Part shown: positions 19,414 through 31,996 of the stretch, one piece after another | Numbering within the stretch: position 1 is the stretch's first letter | How the letters are laid out: every line of letters starts with the position of its first letter | Assembly (NCBI GenBank): GCA_016779605.1 | Contig: JADHNH010000007.1 | Coordinates: 1 to 59,702 of the forward strand | DNA: 59,702 nt | Direction of reading: 5' to 3' | Source of the DNA: Nevskia sp. | GTDB taxonomy: Bacteria; Pseudomonadota; Gammaproteobacteria; Nevskiales; Nevskiaceae | Notes under the pieces: model-generated | Told to the model about the DNA's origin: nothing | The model's input: only the letters and a program-made list of their open reading frames with translations | Database searches by the model: none | Translations under genes and position numbers: made by a program

Positions 19414-20070
19414 TCAGCCCCCCTCGCCATCCCAGGTGGTGAAGTTGGCCAGCAGGCGCAGGCCCACGTCCTGGCTCTTTTCCGGATGGAACTGCACCCC
19501 CACGACGTTGTCGCGCGCGACCACGGCGGCGAAGTTCAGCGAATATTCGGCGGTGCCCAGGGTATGCGCGGGGTTCTGCGGCGCGGCGTAGTAGCTGTGC
19601 ACGAAATAGAACCAGCTGTCGTCCGGCACGCCGTCCCATAGCGGGTGTGGGCGCGTCTGGTGCACCCGGTTCCAGCCCATGTGCGGCACTTTCAGCCGTT
19701 CCTGGCGCAATGCCGGGTCCGCCGGCGGCGGATCGGGGAAGCGCACCACCGCGCCGGGGATCAGGCCGAGCGTGGCCACGCCGCCGTTTTCGTCGCTGCG
19801 GTCCAGCAGCACCTGCATGCCCAGGCACACGCCCAGCAGCGGCCGCTTGCGCGCCGCTTCCACCACCAGCTCGCTCAACTCGAGCCGGCGCAGCTCGTTC
19901 ATGCAGGCGCGCACGCCGCCGACGCCGGGCAGCACCAGGCGGTCGCATTCGAGCAGCGCTTTGACGTCGTAGCTGACCAGCACGCGCTGGTTGCCGGCGA
20001 CACGCTCCAGCGACTTGGCCAGGGAATGCAGGTTGCCCATGCCGTAATCGATGACGCCGATCGTTTCCAT
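19414..20070 (-). CDS. hisH: Imidazole glycerol phosphate synthase glutaminase subunit HisH
   Basis: Class I glutamine amidotransferase that supplies ammonia to HisF, 218 aa. It shows IDYGMGNLHSLAKSL at the N-terminus, LPGVGG, the nucleophile Cys in GVCLGMQVLLDRSDE, GWN in HMGWNRV, and the C-terminal His/Glu of the triad in GVQFHPEKSQ. It starts at ATG 20068-20070. It lies 23 bp downstream of hisB. Confidence 0.96.
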   Translation of the reverse strand: METIGVIDYGMGNLHSLAKSLERVAGNQRVLVSYDVKALLECDRLVLPGVGGVRACMNELRRLELSELVVEAARKRPLLGVCLGMQVLLDRSDENGGVATLGLIPGAVVRFPDPPPADPALRQERLKVPHMGWNRVHQTRPHPLWDGVPDDSWFYFVHSYYAAPQNPAHTLGTAEYSLNFAAVVARDNVVGVQFHPEKSQDVGLRLLANFTTWDGEGG

Positions 20071-20093
20071 CTTGGGGGGAAAACCAGCCTTGG

Positions 20094-20696
20094 TTACAAG
20101 ACGCCCTTGGTGGACGGGGTGGTATCCGGCGCGCGCGGATCCGGCGCCACTGCCATGCGCAGGGCACGGCCGAACGCCTTGAAGATCGTTTCGGCGATGT
20201 GATGGGCGTTGCGGCCGCGCAGCGCGTCCACGTGCAGCGTGAGCTTGGCGTGGTTGACGAAGCCCTGGAAGAACTCGCGGAACAGGTCCACGTCGAACTC
20301 GGCGACGCGCGCGCGCGGAAACTCAACGAACCATTCCAGGCCCGGCCGGCCGGAGCAGTCCAGCACCACGCGCGACAGCGCCTCGTCCAGCGGCACGTAG
20401 GCATGACCGTAGCGGATGATGCCGCGCTTGTCGCCCAGGGCCAGGTCCATCGCCTGGCCCAGCGTGATGCCGACGTCCTCGACAGTGTGATGATGATCGA
20501 TGTGTACGTCGCCCTCGGCGTCCACCTCGATGTCGATCAAGCCGTGCCGCGCCACCTGCTCGAGCATGTGCTCGAGGAACGGAATGCCGGTGGCGAAGCG
20601 GCAGGCGCCCGTACCGTCGAGGTTCAGCTTGACGGCGATGCGGGTTTCACGCGTGTTGCGTTGCAGTACTGCACTGCGCGCGGCGCGGGCGGACAT
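20094..20696 (-). CDS. hisB: Imidazoleglycerol-phosphate dehydratase
   Basis: Dehydrates imidazole glycerol phosphate to imidazole acetol phosphate. The protein is 200 aa, the monofunctional form without a histidinol phosphatase domain. Metal-binding His clusters are visible: [23 protein letters not shown], and the second-half equivalents GYHxxE/HHxxE as [10 protein letters not shown] and [13 protein letters not shown] chose the ATG at 20694-20696, giving the usual start before QRNTRETRI. The frame remains open upstream to 20783 but lacks family similarity. It is the first his gene of the cluster in the window. Confidence 0.95.
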   Translation of the reverse strand: MSARAARSAVLQRNTRETRIAVKLNLDGTGACRFATGIPFLEHMLEQVARHGLIDIEVDAEGDVHIDHHHTVEDVGITLGQAMDLALGDKRGIIRYGHAYVPLDEALSRVVLDCSGRPGLEWFVEFPRARVAEFDVDLFREFFQGFVNHAKLTLHVDALRGRNAHHIAETIFKAFGRALRMAVAPDPRAPDTTPSTKGVL

Positions 20697-20886
20697 GCGG
20701 GGAGGATTTGCGGGGATTGGCGCAAGAATACACTGGCGCGAAGCGGATTTCATCTGCGGCAGGCCGCGGCTGCCGCCCGGCACGGCGGCGGGAATCGCCC
20801 GTGAAAGCCGCTTAAAAACCTCTTAAAAGCCTGAAAAACGCCTCCGATCGGTGGCTAACGGCTGATATTCGGCCAATCGCCCACCT

Positions 20887-21171
20887 TCAGCGGGTGGCGC
20901 GGTCCGCAAGCGCAGCCTCCAGCCGGCCGCGCAGGCCGGCCGCATCCACGCCGGCGATTTCCACGCGCTTGTTGCGCGCGGCGCCGCCGGCAATCACCCG
21001 CACCGCCGAACGCGGCAGGCTCAGCGCCTCGGCCAGCAGCGATTCCACCGCGGCGTTGGCCTTGCCGCGCTCCGGCGCGGCGGTCACCGCCACCTTCAGC
21101 GTTCCGCCGAGCCAGCCCAGCAACGCGTCGCGCGAGGCCTTGGGGCTGACCTTGACCTCGAGCAGGCTCAC
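20887..21171 (-). CDS. DUF167 (YggU-type) protein
   Basis: Small conserved cytoplasmic protein of 94 aa. The family pattern is visible: LEVKVSPKASRDALLGW, VAVTAAPERGKANAAVESLLAEAL and VRVIAGGAARNKRVEIAG. Its function is not established in general. The GTG start at 21169-21171 overlaps the TGA of the upstream membrane protein gene (GTGA), giving tight translational coupling; in many proteobacteria DUF167 genes follow a YggT-type membrane protein gene. Confidence 0.88.
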   Translation of the reverse strand: MSLLEVKVSPKASRDALLGWLGGTLKVAVTAAPERGKANAAVESLLAEALSLPRSAVRVIAGGAARNKRVEIAGVDAAGLRGRLEAALADRATR

Positions 21172-21485
21172 GCCAGCAGGCCGCCGATGATCGCGCCCAG
21201 CAGCAGCATGCCCATGTGCAGCATGCCCAGCACCACGCCGCCCAACCCGGCCAGGAGGCCGATGACGAAGATGCCGGATAGCGCCGTGGCGAAGAAGAAC
21301 AGCAGGGATCCGAGCAGGATGGCCGGCAGCAGCGCCGCCGACAGCGCCCGCGCGACGTTGCCGGCAACCATGCCGCCGACCACGCCGGCGACGAATCCGC
21401 CGATTCCGGGAATCCAGCACAGCAGGACCGAGACGACAAACATCCAGAATGCCGCCCAGAACACACTGCCTTGCCCGTTGCTCAT
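21168..21485 (-). CDS. Small Gly-rich membrane protein
   Basis: A 105-aa polytopic protein with about three TM helices: residues 9-27 (FWAAFWMFVVSVLLCWIPG), 52-72 and 78-100. The segments are rich in Gly/Ala (GIGGFVAGVVGGMVAGNVA), reminiscent of glycine-zipper membrane proteins. I chose the ATG at 21483-21485 because GGAGGG lies six bases upstream; a longer frame to 21533 lacks a ribosome site. It is coupled to the downstream DUF167 gene in the position normally held by yggT, but the sequence is not clearly YggT. Confidence 0.72.
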   Translation of the reverse strand: MSNGQGSVFWAAFWMFVVSVLLCWIPGIGGFVAGVVGGMVAGNVARALSAALLPAILLGSLLFFFATALSGIFVIGLLAGLGGVVLGMLHMGMLLLGAIIGGLLA

Positions 21486-21657
21486 CGCCCGCCCTCCACA
21501 CCGCAAGCTGGCCGGATCGGTGATGGCGGACACTGCGCGCCTGCGAACCGGCCATGCGAAAATAAGGTCACAATAGCACTACTGCGCCGGCAGCCGGCGC
21601 GACCGCGCCAGCCGCTTTTCGGCCGCGCACTTCCCGCTTTTCGCAACGAGACTTTCA

Positions 21658-22140
21658 ATGCAAATCGCCGATCGCTGTGTCGCCAGCTTCCACTACACCC
21701 TGACCAACGACAAGGGTGAAGTGCTGGACTCCTCCTCCGGCCGCGAGCCGCTGGCCTACCTGCACGGCGCCGGCAACATCGTGCCCGGCCTGGAAAAGGC
21801 CATGTCCGGCCGCGCGATGGGTGACAAGTTCGCGGTGGACGTGACGCCCGAAGAAGGCTACGGCGTGCACGACCCGAACCTGGTGCAAGTGGTGCCCAAG
21901 AGCGCGTTCCGCGGCGCCGGCGAGCTGCGGCCCGGCATGCAGTTCCGCGCCGACAGCAGCCGCGGCCCGATGTCGGTGGTGATCACCGCCATCCGCGGCG
22001 AGGAAGTCACGGTGGACGGCAACCACCCGCTGGCCGGGGCGACGCTGCACTTCCAGATCGAGGTCACCGAAGTGCGCCAGGCCAGCAGCGAAGAGCTGAC
22101 CCACGGCCACGTGCACGGCCCGGGCGGCCACCATCACTGA
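21658..22140 (+). CDS. slyD: FKBP-type peptidyl-prolyl isomerase SlyD
   Basis: Cytoplasmic prolyl isomerase/chaperone, 160 aa. It has an FKBP fold with the IF insert (residues about 65-120), the start DRCVASFHYTLTNDKGEVLDSS, and the turn GAGNIVPGLEKAMSG. The C-terminus is His-rich (HGHVHGPGGHHH), as in SlyD proteins that bind nickel or zinc and assist metalloenzyme maturation. It converges on the S9 peptidase gene 48 bp downstream. Shorter than E. coli SlyD because the metal-binding tail is brief. Confidence 0.93.
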   Translation: MQIADRCVASFHYTLTNDKGEVLDSSSGREPLAYLHGAGNIVPGLEKAMSGRAMGDKFAVDVTPEEGYGVHDPNLVQVVPKSAFRGAGELRPGMQFRADSSRGPMSVVITAIRGEEVTVDGNHPLAGATLHFQIEVTEVRQASSEELTHGHVHGPGGHHH

Positions 22141-22188
22141 CGGCAGCCGGCCGGGCGGCGCGCTGGAAAGCTTGCTCCCGGAAGCGGT

Positions 22189-24234
22189 TCAGGGTTTGGC
22201 CGCCACCGGCTCCGGTGCCGCCGTCGCGTCACCGGATGCCGCGGCTGCCGTTCCGATGTTGCGGTCGAGAAATGCCAGCAGCCGCGTGTAGAATTCCTCG
22301 CGGTTTTTCGGCAGGTAGAAGCCGTGGCCCTCGCCCGGCTTGATCAGCAGCTCATACGGATACTTGCGCGCGTCCAGCGCCTTGCGCAGGGCCTTGGCTT
22401 GGCTGACCGGCACCACATCGTCGTCTTCGCCGTGCACGATCATGACGGCGGATTTGAGCTTGTCGATGTCGGTCAGCGGTGAGGCCGCCTTCAGGCGTTC
22501 CGGCGAGGTACCGATGAAATCCTTGAAGAATGTGCCCCTGAACTCGGAACTTGGGCCGTCATAGTCGGACTTGAGCAGGTTGAGGTCGTAAACGCCGGCA
22601 TTGCCCACCGCGCATCGGTACAGATCCGGCTCACGCACCGCGCTCTCGAGCGCTGCATAGCCGCCGAAGCTGCTTCCGAAGATGCAGATGCGCTTGGCGT
22701 CGGCGATTCCCTGCGCCACCGTCCAGCGTGTGCCGTCGGTGATGTCGCCGATCATCACCGAATCCCAATTCTGTTTGCCCGCCTCGACGAACCGCGCCCC
22801 ATAACCGCCTGAACCGCGGAAATTGACTTGCAGCACGGCGTAGCCCCGGCTGGCGAGCAACTCTGGCTCGGCATCCCATCGCCAGCTATCCGAAACCCAA
22901 AACGGGCCCCCGTGCGGAAGCACCACCAGCGGCAAATTCTTCGGCTCGCGGCCTTGCGGCAGCGTGACGTAGCCATGCAGCGTCTGCCCATCGCGTGCCT
23001 TGAATACGATCGGCCGGCGCTCCGCCATTTGCTCGGGATCGATCGATTGCCGCCGCGCCAACAGGAAATTCGCTTTAAGGGTGCCGGCGTCGAAGACGTA
23101 GTAACTTCCGGGATCATGATCGCTTGAAACCGCGACGATCATTTTGGTGCCGTCGGGCGTCTGCGATACCGGCACCGCCAACTCGCCGGGAAAGGCTTTT
23201 TGCAGCATGGCAAGCTTGGCGCGCAAGGGGTTGACCGTGTCCAGCAGCACCATGCGTGGCCGATCGTTTCCGTAAACCACGGCGATCGGTTCTCGATCGG
23301 CGGCAAAAAGCACCAAGTCGACATCCGCTACGTCGTCGCAAGAAAGAGCCCGACGCTGCGTGCTTTTCAGATCCTGTTCGATGAGACAATCGTTGCCGCC
23401 GCCTTCATTCGATTGCAGGTAGACCTTCGAACCGTCGGCGGCGAACTGCAAAGGACGCACAGTGGCGCTGCCAAGATTGCCGACATTCACAGCCGTCCAG
23501 TCCTTTGCGCCAGTTTCTTTGTAGAACGTCAATAGATTGCTGTGCGCATCAAATCCTTCCGCAAATCGGACGACGCCGGATGTGTCGGTCAGGAAATCCG
23601 TCCAGCCGCTGATCGGGGACGCTTCCTGGTGATCCAATACGCCGCTTTCGACATTCAACCGGTAAGTGAACGTCAGTTGGGAATCGTCGAAGGCGGGCCT
23701 CACTTTGGTAAATGGGTCTGGGGGAAACGCGTTGACGGTGATGACGGCGTGCCCCGGATCCTTCGGCAGCGGATCGATGACCGTTGCCCAAGCACGTGTC
23801 CGGGTGACTCGGTGCAAATGGGTGCCTACCTCCGGCGCGCCGTTGGACCCGAACAAGTAGACGACGTCGCCGCCGTCGGCGTTCATTCCAACCAGTTCAC
23901 CCGTCGGCACCGGTCGGTTGAGGGAGCCAATTTGCAGCGAGGTCGTCGCGACGATTCGCTTGGGACCCACCCACCAGTATTGATATATGCTGCGGCCGGC
24001 ATCGAGCATAAAGCGGCCGGTCAACTTGCCATCGGACAGGCGCATCACCGCGAGCCCGATCTGTTCCGGCGACGGCAGCAGGGCCGCCACGTATTGCCCG
24101 TCGGGCGAAATGGTGACCTCATTGAAATCGTCGAGTTGGGCGAAGCTGGAGAGCGGCACTTCGGCAGCGCCCAGCATCGGTATGCAGCACGCAAGCAGCG
24201 CGCAAAGGCGTAGGCGCAGCCTTTTCTGACTCAT
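22189..24234 (-). CDS. S9-family prolyl oligopeptidase-like peptidase, exported
   Basis: Predicted secreted serine peptidase (acylaminoacyl-peptidase/DPP-type), 681 aa. A signal peptide covers residues 1-24 (…LCALLACCIPMLGAAE). A beta-propeller follows to about 400 (SPDGQYVAALLPS is a typical blade), then an alpha/beta-hydrolase domain. Catalytic Ser is in GSSFGG, Asp in HGEDDDVVP and His in GEGHGF. HGGPFWVSDSWRWD forms the oxyanion region. ATG 24232-24234 has AGGGAG nine bases upstream. The mature end is Ala/Pro-rich. The gene is slightly less GC-rich than its neighbours. Confidence 0.9.
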   Translation of the reverse strand: MSQKRLRLRLCALLACCIPMLGAAEVPLSSFAQLDDFNEVTISPDGQYVAALLPSPEQIGLAVMRLSDGKLTGRFMLDAGRSIYQYWWVGPKRIVATTSLQIGSLNRPVPTGELVGMNADGGDVVYLFGSNGAPEVGTHLHRVTRTRAWATVIDPLPKDPGHAVITVNAFPPDPFTKVRPAFDDSQLTFTYRLNVESGVLDHQEASPISGWTDFLTDTSGVVRFAEGFDAHSNLLTFYKETGAKDWTAVNVGNLGSATVRPLQFAADGSKVYLQSNEGGGNDCLIEQDLKSTQRRALSCDDVADVDLVLFAADREPIAVVYGNDRPRMVLLDTVNPLRAKLAMLQKAFPGELAVPVSQTPDGTKMIVAVSSDHDPGSYYVFDAGTLKANFLLARRQSIDPEQMAERRPIVFKARDGQTLHGYVTLPQGREPKNLPLVVLPHGGPFWVSDSWRWDAEPELLASRGYAVLQVNFRGSGGYGARFVEAGKQNWDSVMIGDITDGTRWTVAQGIADAKRICIFGSSFGGYAALESAVREPDLYRCAVGNAGVYDLNLLKSDYDGPSSEFRGTFFKDFIGTSPERLKAASPLTDIDKLKSAVMIVHGEDDDVVPVSQAKALRKALDARKYPYELLIKPGEGHGFYLPKNREEFYTRLLAFLDRNIGTAAAASGDATAAPEPVAAKP

Positions 24235-24385
24235 ACGATCCATCTCCCTGAACCGCTGCGGTGGTTTTCTTGTCGCAGCCCGTCTATCTTGCTCGTCGAG
24301 GGACGACTGCTGCAACATCCGTCGGGCAAGCACGCGGCGGCTGTGCCGTTCGGTCCAGATTTCAATTCGCTCCAAGGAGAAGCCG

Positions 24386-25219
24386 GTGTCAGGGATCATG
24401 CGATATTTCGTATTGCTCGGCCTCGGTTGCCTAGGAATCTGCCTGCCGCCGGCATTCGGCGGCCAGAAGGCCGCCGACCCGGGGCTTGCGGCGGCCGTCG
24501 CGGACCCGGGACGCACGCCGGAATTCCGCGCACGCGACAGGTACCGCCACCCGCTGCAGACCTTGCGCTTCTTCGGCATCCGGCCGGACATGACGGTGGT
24601 GGAGATCTGGCCCGGCCGCGGCTGGTATAGCGAGATCCTGGCGCCCTACCTGAAGGACAAAGGCCATCTTTATGCGGCGGTGCCGCAGGCCGGCGGCGAG
24701 ATCGCCAACGCCGAGGTGCGGGCGGACTTTGAGGCGTTCAGCCGCAAGTTCACCGGCGATGCGGCCCATTACGGCAGCGTGACGATCACCCAGTTCAAGC
24801 CGCCCGAGCACGTGCAGATCTGCCCGCCCGGCAGCGCGGACCTGGTGCTGACCTTCCGCAACGTGCATAACTGGATCGCGGCCGGTTACGAGCAGGACGC
24901 GTTCAAGGCCTTCTATGCCGCGCTCAAGCCGGGCGGCGTGCTGGGCGTAGTGGAGCACCGCGCCAGGCCGTACACGACGCTGGAGCAGACCCGCAACAGC
25001 GGCTACGTCAACGAAGCCTACATCAAGGCGCTGGCCGCCAACGCCGGCTTCCGCTTCGCCGGCGCCTCGCCGGTCAACGACAACCCGAAGGACACCAAGG
25101 ATTACCCGGAAGGCGTGTGGACCCTGCCGCCCACGCTGACCCTCGGCGGCAAGGACAAGGCGAAGTACCTGGCCATCGGCGAGTCGGACCGGATGACCTT
25201 GAAGTTCGTGAAGCCGTGA
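24386..25219 (+). CDS. Exported methyltransferase-like protein (COG4798 type)
   Basis: A 277-aa protein with an N-terminal signal sequence (MRYFVLLGLGCLGICLPPAFG) followed by a class I SAM-methyltransferase-like fold: VVEIWPGRGWYSEILAPYL is motif I, and DLVLTFRNVHNWI and ALKPGGVLGVVEHR are motifs IV and V. The family is annotated as predicted methyltransferase but is exported, where SAM would be scarce, so enzymatic activity is doubtful. The GTG at 24386 has AAGGAG at 24375-24380; an internal ATG at 24398 would keep the same signal peptide. It is divergent from the S9 peptidase gene. Confidence 0.85.
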   Translation: MSGIMRYFVLLGLGCLGICLPPAFGGQKAADPGLAAAVADPGRTPEFRARDRYRHPLQTLRFFGIRPDMTVVEIWPGRGWYSEILAPYLKDKGHLYAAVPQAGGEIANAEVRADFEAFSRKFTGDAAHYGSVTITQFKPPEHVQICPPGSADLVLTFRNVHNWIAAGYEQDAFKAFYAALKPGGVLGVVEHRARPYTTLEQTRNSGYVNEAYIKALAANAGFRFAGASPVNDNPKDTKDYPEGVWTLPPTLTLGGKDKAKYLAIGESDRMTLKFVKP

Positions 25220-25221
25220 TA

Positions 25222-25300
25222 CGGGAATCGAGAATCGGGAATTGAGAATCGTAACGGCCCCTCGCATTTACGATTCCCGACTCCCAATTCCCGATTCCCG
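25222..25300. repeat. Inverted GGGAATC-family array
   Basis: Left arm 25222-25255 (GGGAATCGAGAATCGGGAAT…ATCGTAA) and right arm about 25268-25300 are imperfect reverse complements with a short loop. The array fills the whole gap between the converging methyltransferase-like gene and metH, as at trkH/trkA. Confidence 0.87.
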
Positions 25301-25306
25301 TCCTGA

Positions 25307-29140
<3,834 letters not shown>

Positions 29141-29156
29141 GCGTCATTGTATCCTT

Positions 29157-29176
29157 TTATCCGGATATGCGGATAA
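29157..29176 (-). promoter_or_regulatory. Candidate operator upstream of metH
   Basis: TTATCCGGATATGCGGATAA: perfect 7-bp arms (TTATCCG / CGGATAA) around a 6-base spacer, centred about 26 bp upstream of the metH start codon. Position and symmetry fit a repressor site overlapping the promoter or leader. ArsR-family regulators responding to S-adenosylhomocysteine (SahR/SamR) control methionine genes in several proteobacteria, but that link is inference here. Confidence 0.5.
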
Positions 29177-29402
29177 TGCCGCGGCCCGGCGCGCGAAGGC
29201 AGCGCCGTTCATCGCGCGAATTGGACGCTTGGTCTGTCCGGACAGGCACGGCGCCGCCGCGCTGGCTTATTTAACGAAACTGCGCGCGGGATCACGGTGC
29301 CGCCACGCGAAGTTGCGTAAAATTTGCGCCTGGACGGGGTTGGCAGGTGCGCTGCCCAAATCCGATTCGGCGGCCGCCGACATACCGGACAACCCGGAAA
29401 AC

Positions 29403-31652
29403 ATGGAAGACACCAGAAGCTCCAAAGTGCATCCGCTGTTCCCCAACCAGGCGCCGGGGCGTGGGGAGCGGGGCGGTGCGTTCGAAGCGCCGTCGCACCC
29501 GGTGGCGGTGGAACTGAAGAATGCGGCGCAGAGGGTGCTCGACGAGCTGCTGCTGCGGATGTTCGAAAGCGCCGACGACTACCTGTTCGAGCTGGGCGAG
29601 AAGTCGCCCAACGACAGCGAGCGGCGCCGCTATTTCGACACCATGCGCGTGCTGCGCCTGGACCGCGCCAAGGTCACGCTGGCTTTCGGCGAAGACCTGG
29701 TGCGCGGCTTCGCCCCGACCGTGCGGCGGCCGCAGGCCGCGCCGGCGCAGGAATTCGACCTCGACAGCCTGTCGATCCAGCCCACCGAGGAGCTGGAAGA
29801 GAAGATCGCGCTGTCCAACATGGCCACCAAGGCCGAAGGCCTGCACAAGGGCATGATCTGGGAGGTCGAGCGGCGCCTGGAATCGGCGGCGCGCGACCTC
29901 GGCGTGCCGCTGTCGCCGACCGCCCTGAGCCCGGCCCGCATCTGCGAGGCGTTCGGCAAGGGCACCGGCGCGCTGGCCACCGATTTTTCCATCAAGCTGG
30001 TGGTCTACAAGCTGTTCGACCGCGTGGTGATCCAGGACCTGGGGCGGCTGTACACGGCGGCCCTGGAAGTGCTGGACCGCCACGGTATCAATGCCACGCG
30101 CCGGCCGGTGGCACCGCCGCCGCCGCCGGAAGCCGCACCGCCGCCGCCCGCGCCGGGTTACGCGCCGCCCGCCGCCGCCGGCCCACAGGCCGCAGGCGCC
30201 GCGCCGGGCTACGTGCCGCCGGCCTATCCGCAGTCGGGCTATACGCCGCCGGGCTACACGCCGCCGGGCGCGGCAGCGCCGTCAGCCGGCTGGAGCGCGG
30301 CGAACTGGAGCACCGCCACGGCGCCGGGCTGGGCGGCGGCGCAGACCCAGGAGTTCCTGCGCAACTTCGGCCTGGACCAGCTCACCCTGCAACGCTCGGC
30401 CGGTCCGCTGGCGACCGAATTCAGCAACCTGCTGCAGGCGCTGTTCACGCAGCCGCCGCCGCCGGCAATGCAGGCCTCGGCGCAGCGCCTGACCCTGGCC
30501 GGCAAGCTGTTCGACGACATCCTGTCCGAGCCGCTGCTGCCCGAGCCGCTGCGCCCGGCGATCGAGAAGCTGCGCTACCCGGTCTACCGCACCGCGCTGA
30601 CCGACGCCAACTTCTTCGCCAACCAGAGCCACCCGCTGCGCAAGCTGCTGTCGGACCTGGTGGAACTGTCGGTGTCCGCGCAGTCCAGCGAAACCGCCCA
30701 GCAGCAGCTGCGCGAGGTGCTGCGCGCGGCCGCCGCCCTGCATTCGGAAGGGCCGGCGCTGATGCCGGACGCGGTGCGCAACACCCAGGCGGTGCCCGAA
30801 GGCGACGTCGACAATTTCCTGCTGCAGATGCGCGAGCAGACGCGCTCGCGGCGCGACGCGCTGCTGATGCGCGTGCGCCGGCTGGTGGCGCAGGAGCTGG
30901 AAGTGCAGACGCTGGGCCGCGAGGTGCCGCAGCCGGTGATGCAGCTGCTGCGCGGTGGCGTCGGCCCGCTGATGGCGGTGCGGCTGCTCAAGAACGGCCG
31001 CGGCAGCCCGCTGTACCGCGAGGCGCAGGCGCTGATGGAGCGTGTGCTGCGCAGCCTGGAATACATTCCGCCGCCGACCGAGGAGGAGCTGCGTTCGCGC
31101 GAGCAGCTGATGTCCGGCATCGTCACCTCGCTCGCCGACATCGGCATGCTCGAGGACAAGATCGAATCGCTGCTCAACGGGCTGCAGGGCGTTTACGCGC
31201 TGCTGGACGAGCCCGAGCGCATGCGCCGCGCCTCCGACCGCGCCGGCGAGCGCCGGCCGGACCGCCCGGAGCGCTCGCCGCGGCCCGACCCCAACGCCGC
31301 GCCGGCCGCACCGCCGCCGCCGCCGGCCCCCGGCCAGCCCGCCGCCGAGCGCGGCGAGCTGCCGGCGGAGCGGGTGATGGAGCTGCTGCGGCGCGTGCTG
31401 GCGCCGGACAGCTGGTTCCGCGTCTACCATGCCGAGCAGAACCAGACCCGCTGGCTCAAGCTGAATTCGTTCTACCCCGAGCGGGACGCGGTGACCTTCA
31501 CCGGCTTCGACGAGACCCAGAAGCTCAACCTGCGCGCCTACCGCTTCGCCGAGGACCTCGCCCGCGGCCATTCCGAGCCGATCAACCCGGACGAAAGCGC
31601 GCGCGACGCGGTGGACCAGCTGCGCGAAGCCAAGGCCCTCGGGCTGATCTGA
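29403..31652 (+). CDS. DUF1631 family protein with Pro-rich linker
   Basis: Large soluble protein of 749 aa matching the DUF1631 family, whose role is not settled. The N-terminal helical part (about 35-235) includes RVLDELLLRMFESADDYLF. A low-complexity linker at about 237-300 is made of Pro/Ala/Tyr/Gly with repeated YTPPG/GYAPP units. A second helical region covers about 315-600, then another Pro-rich spacer, and a C-terminal module (about 640-749) follows, containing SWFRVYHAEQNQTRWLKLNS. I chose the ATG at 29403, since the frame upstream lies opposite the metH start region. A hairpin follows its stop. Confidence 0.85.
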   Translation: MEDTRSSKVHPLFPNQAPGRGERGGAFEAPSHPVAVELKNAAQRVLDELLLRMFESADDYLFELGEKSPNDSERRRYFDTMRVLRLDRAKVTLAFGEDLVRGFAPTVRRPQAAPAQEFDLDSLSIQPTEELEEKIALSNMATKAEGLHKGMIWEVERRLESAARDLGVPLSPTALSPARICEAFGKGTGALATDFSIKLVVYKLFDRVVIQDLGRLYTAALEVLDRHGINATRRPVAPPPPPEAAPPPPAPGYAPPAAAGPQAAGAAPGYVPPAYPQSGYTPPGYTPPGAAAPSAGWSAANWSTATAPGWAAAQTQEFLRNFGLDQLTLQRSAGPLATEFSNLLQALFTQPPPPAMQASAQRLTLAGKLFDDILSEPLLPEPLRPAIEKLRYPVYRTALTDANFFANQSHPLRKLLSDLVELSVSAQSSETAQQQLREVLRAAAALHSEGPALMPDAVRNTQAVPEGDVDNFLLQMREQTRSRRDALLMRVRRLVAQELEVQTLGREVPQPVMQLLRGGVGPLMAVRLLKNGRGSPLYREAQALMERVLRSLEYIPPPTEEELRSREQLMSGIVTSLADIGMLEDKIESLLNGLQGVYALLDEPERMRRASDRAGERRPDRPERSPRPDPNAAPAAPPPPPAPGQPAAERGELPAERVMELLRRVLAPDSWFRVYHAEQNQTRWLKLNSFYPERDAVTFTGFDETQKLNLRAYRFAEDLARGHSEPINPDESARDAVDQLREAKALGLI

Positions 31653-31658
31653 GGACAC

Positions 31659-31689
31659 TCCGAACAAGTCCATCCTGCACTTGTTCGGA
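31659..31689. terminator. Hairpin after the DUF1631 gene
   Basis: Perfect 11-bp arms, TCCGAACAAGT (31659-31669) and ACTTGTTCGGA (31679-31689), around a 9-base loop, six bases after the stop codon. There is no U-run, so if it terminates transcription it is not a classical intrinsic terminator; it could also be a protein-binding palindrome. Confidence 0.55.
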
Positions 31690-31996
31690 AGTCGGCGGTC
31701 AAACAGCGTGATTTTCATCGGCCTTCCAATTCAAAGACTTGCGCCGTCGAATTGGTTGAGCCAGCCGCGGCCTAGGCGGGAAGCCCTGATGAATCAGAGC
31801 TTCCCCGGCGGCCTGCGCGCGTTGGCCAAGCCGGCGCCGCAGGCGGCATAATTGGCGCTGTCCGCCGGCCGGCGGGCCTTGGGCCGGGCCGCGGCCGCAT
31901 GGTCCCGGCGCTTTGCCGCGGGATCCCGCGGGCGCGCCGGCGGCGTCTGCGGCCGCGGCCGACCCCATCCTTAAAAGAACGCTTTCGAGAACCCTG
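31690..31996. other. Intergenic region upstream of rubredoxin
   Basis: No gene supported. It holds a second, weaker inverted repeat (CCAATTC at 31726-31732 and GAATTGG at 31749-31755) and GC-rich unstructured sequence up to the rubredoxin start. The rubredoxin promoter presumably lies here, but I could not assign -35/-10 boxes. Confidence 0.5.

Noticed and set aside
29177..29402. Possible SAH or cobalamin riboswitch in the metH leader
   Set aside because: No consensus core seen, and the metH leader up to the palindrome is too short for one.
31699..31968. 89-codon minus-strand frame before rubredoxin
   Set aside because: Low-complexity Ala/Gly/Arg composition, no ribosome site, in a probable promoter region.
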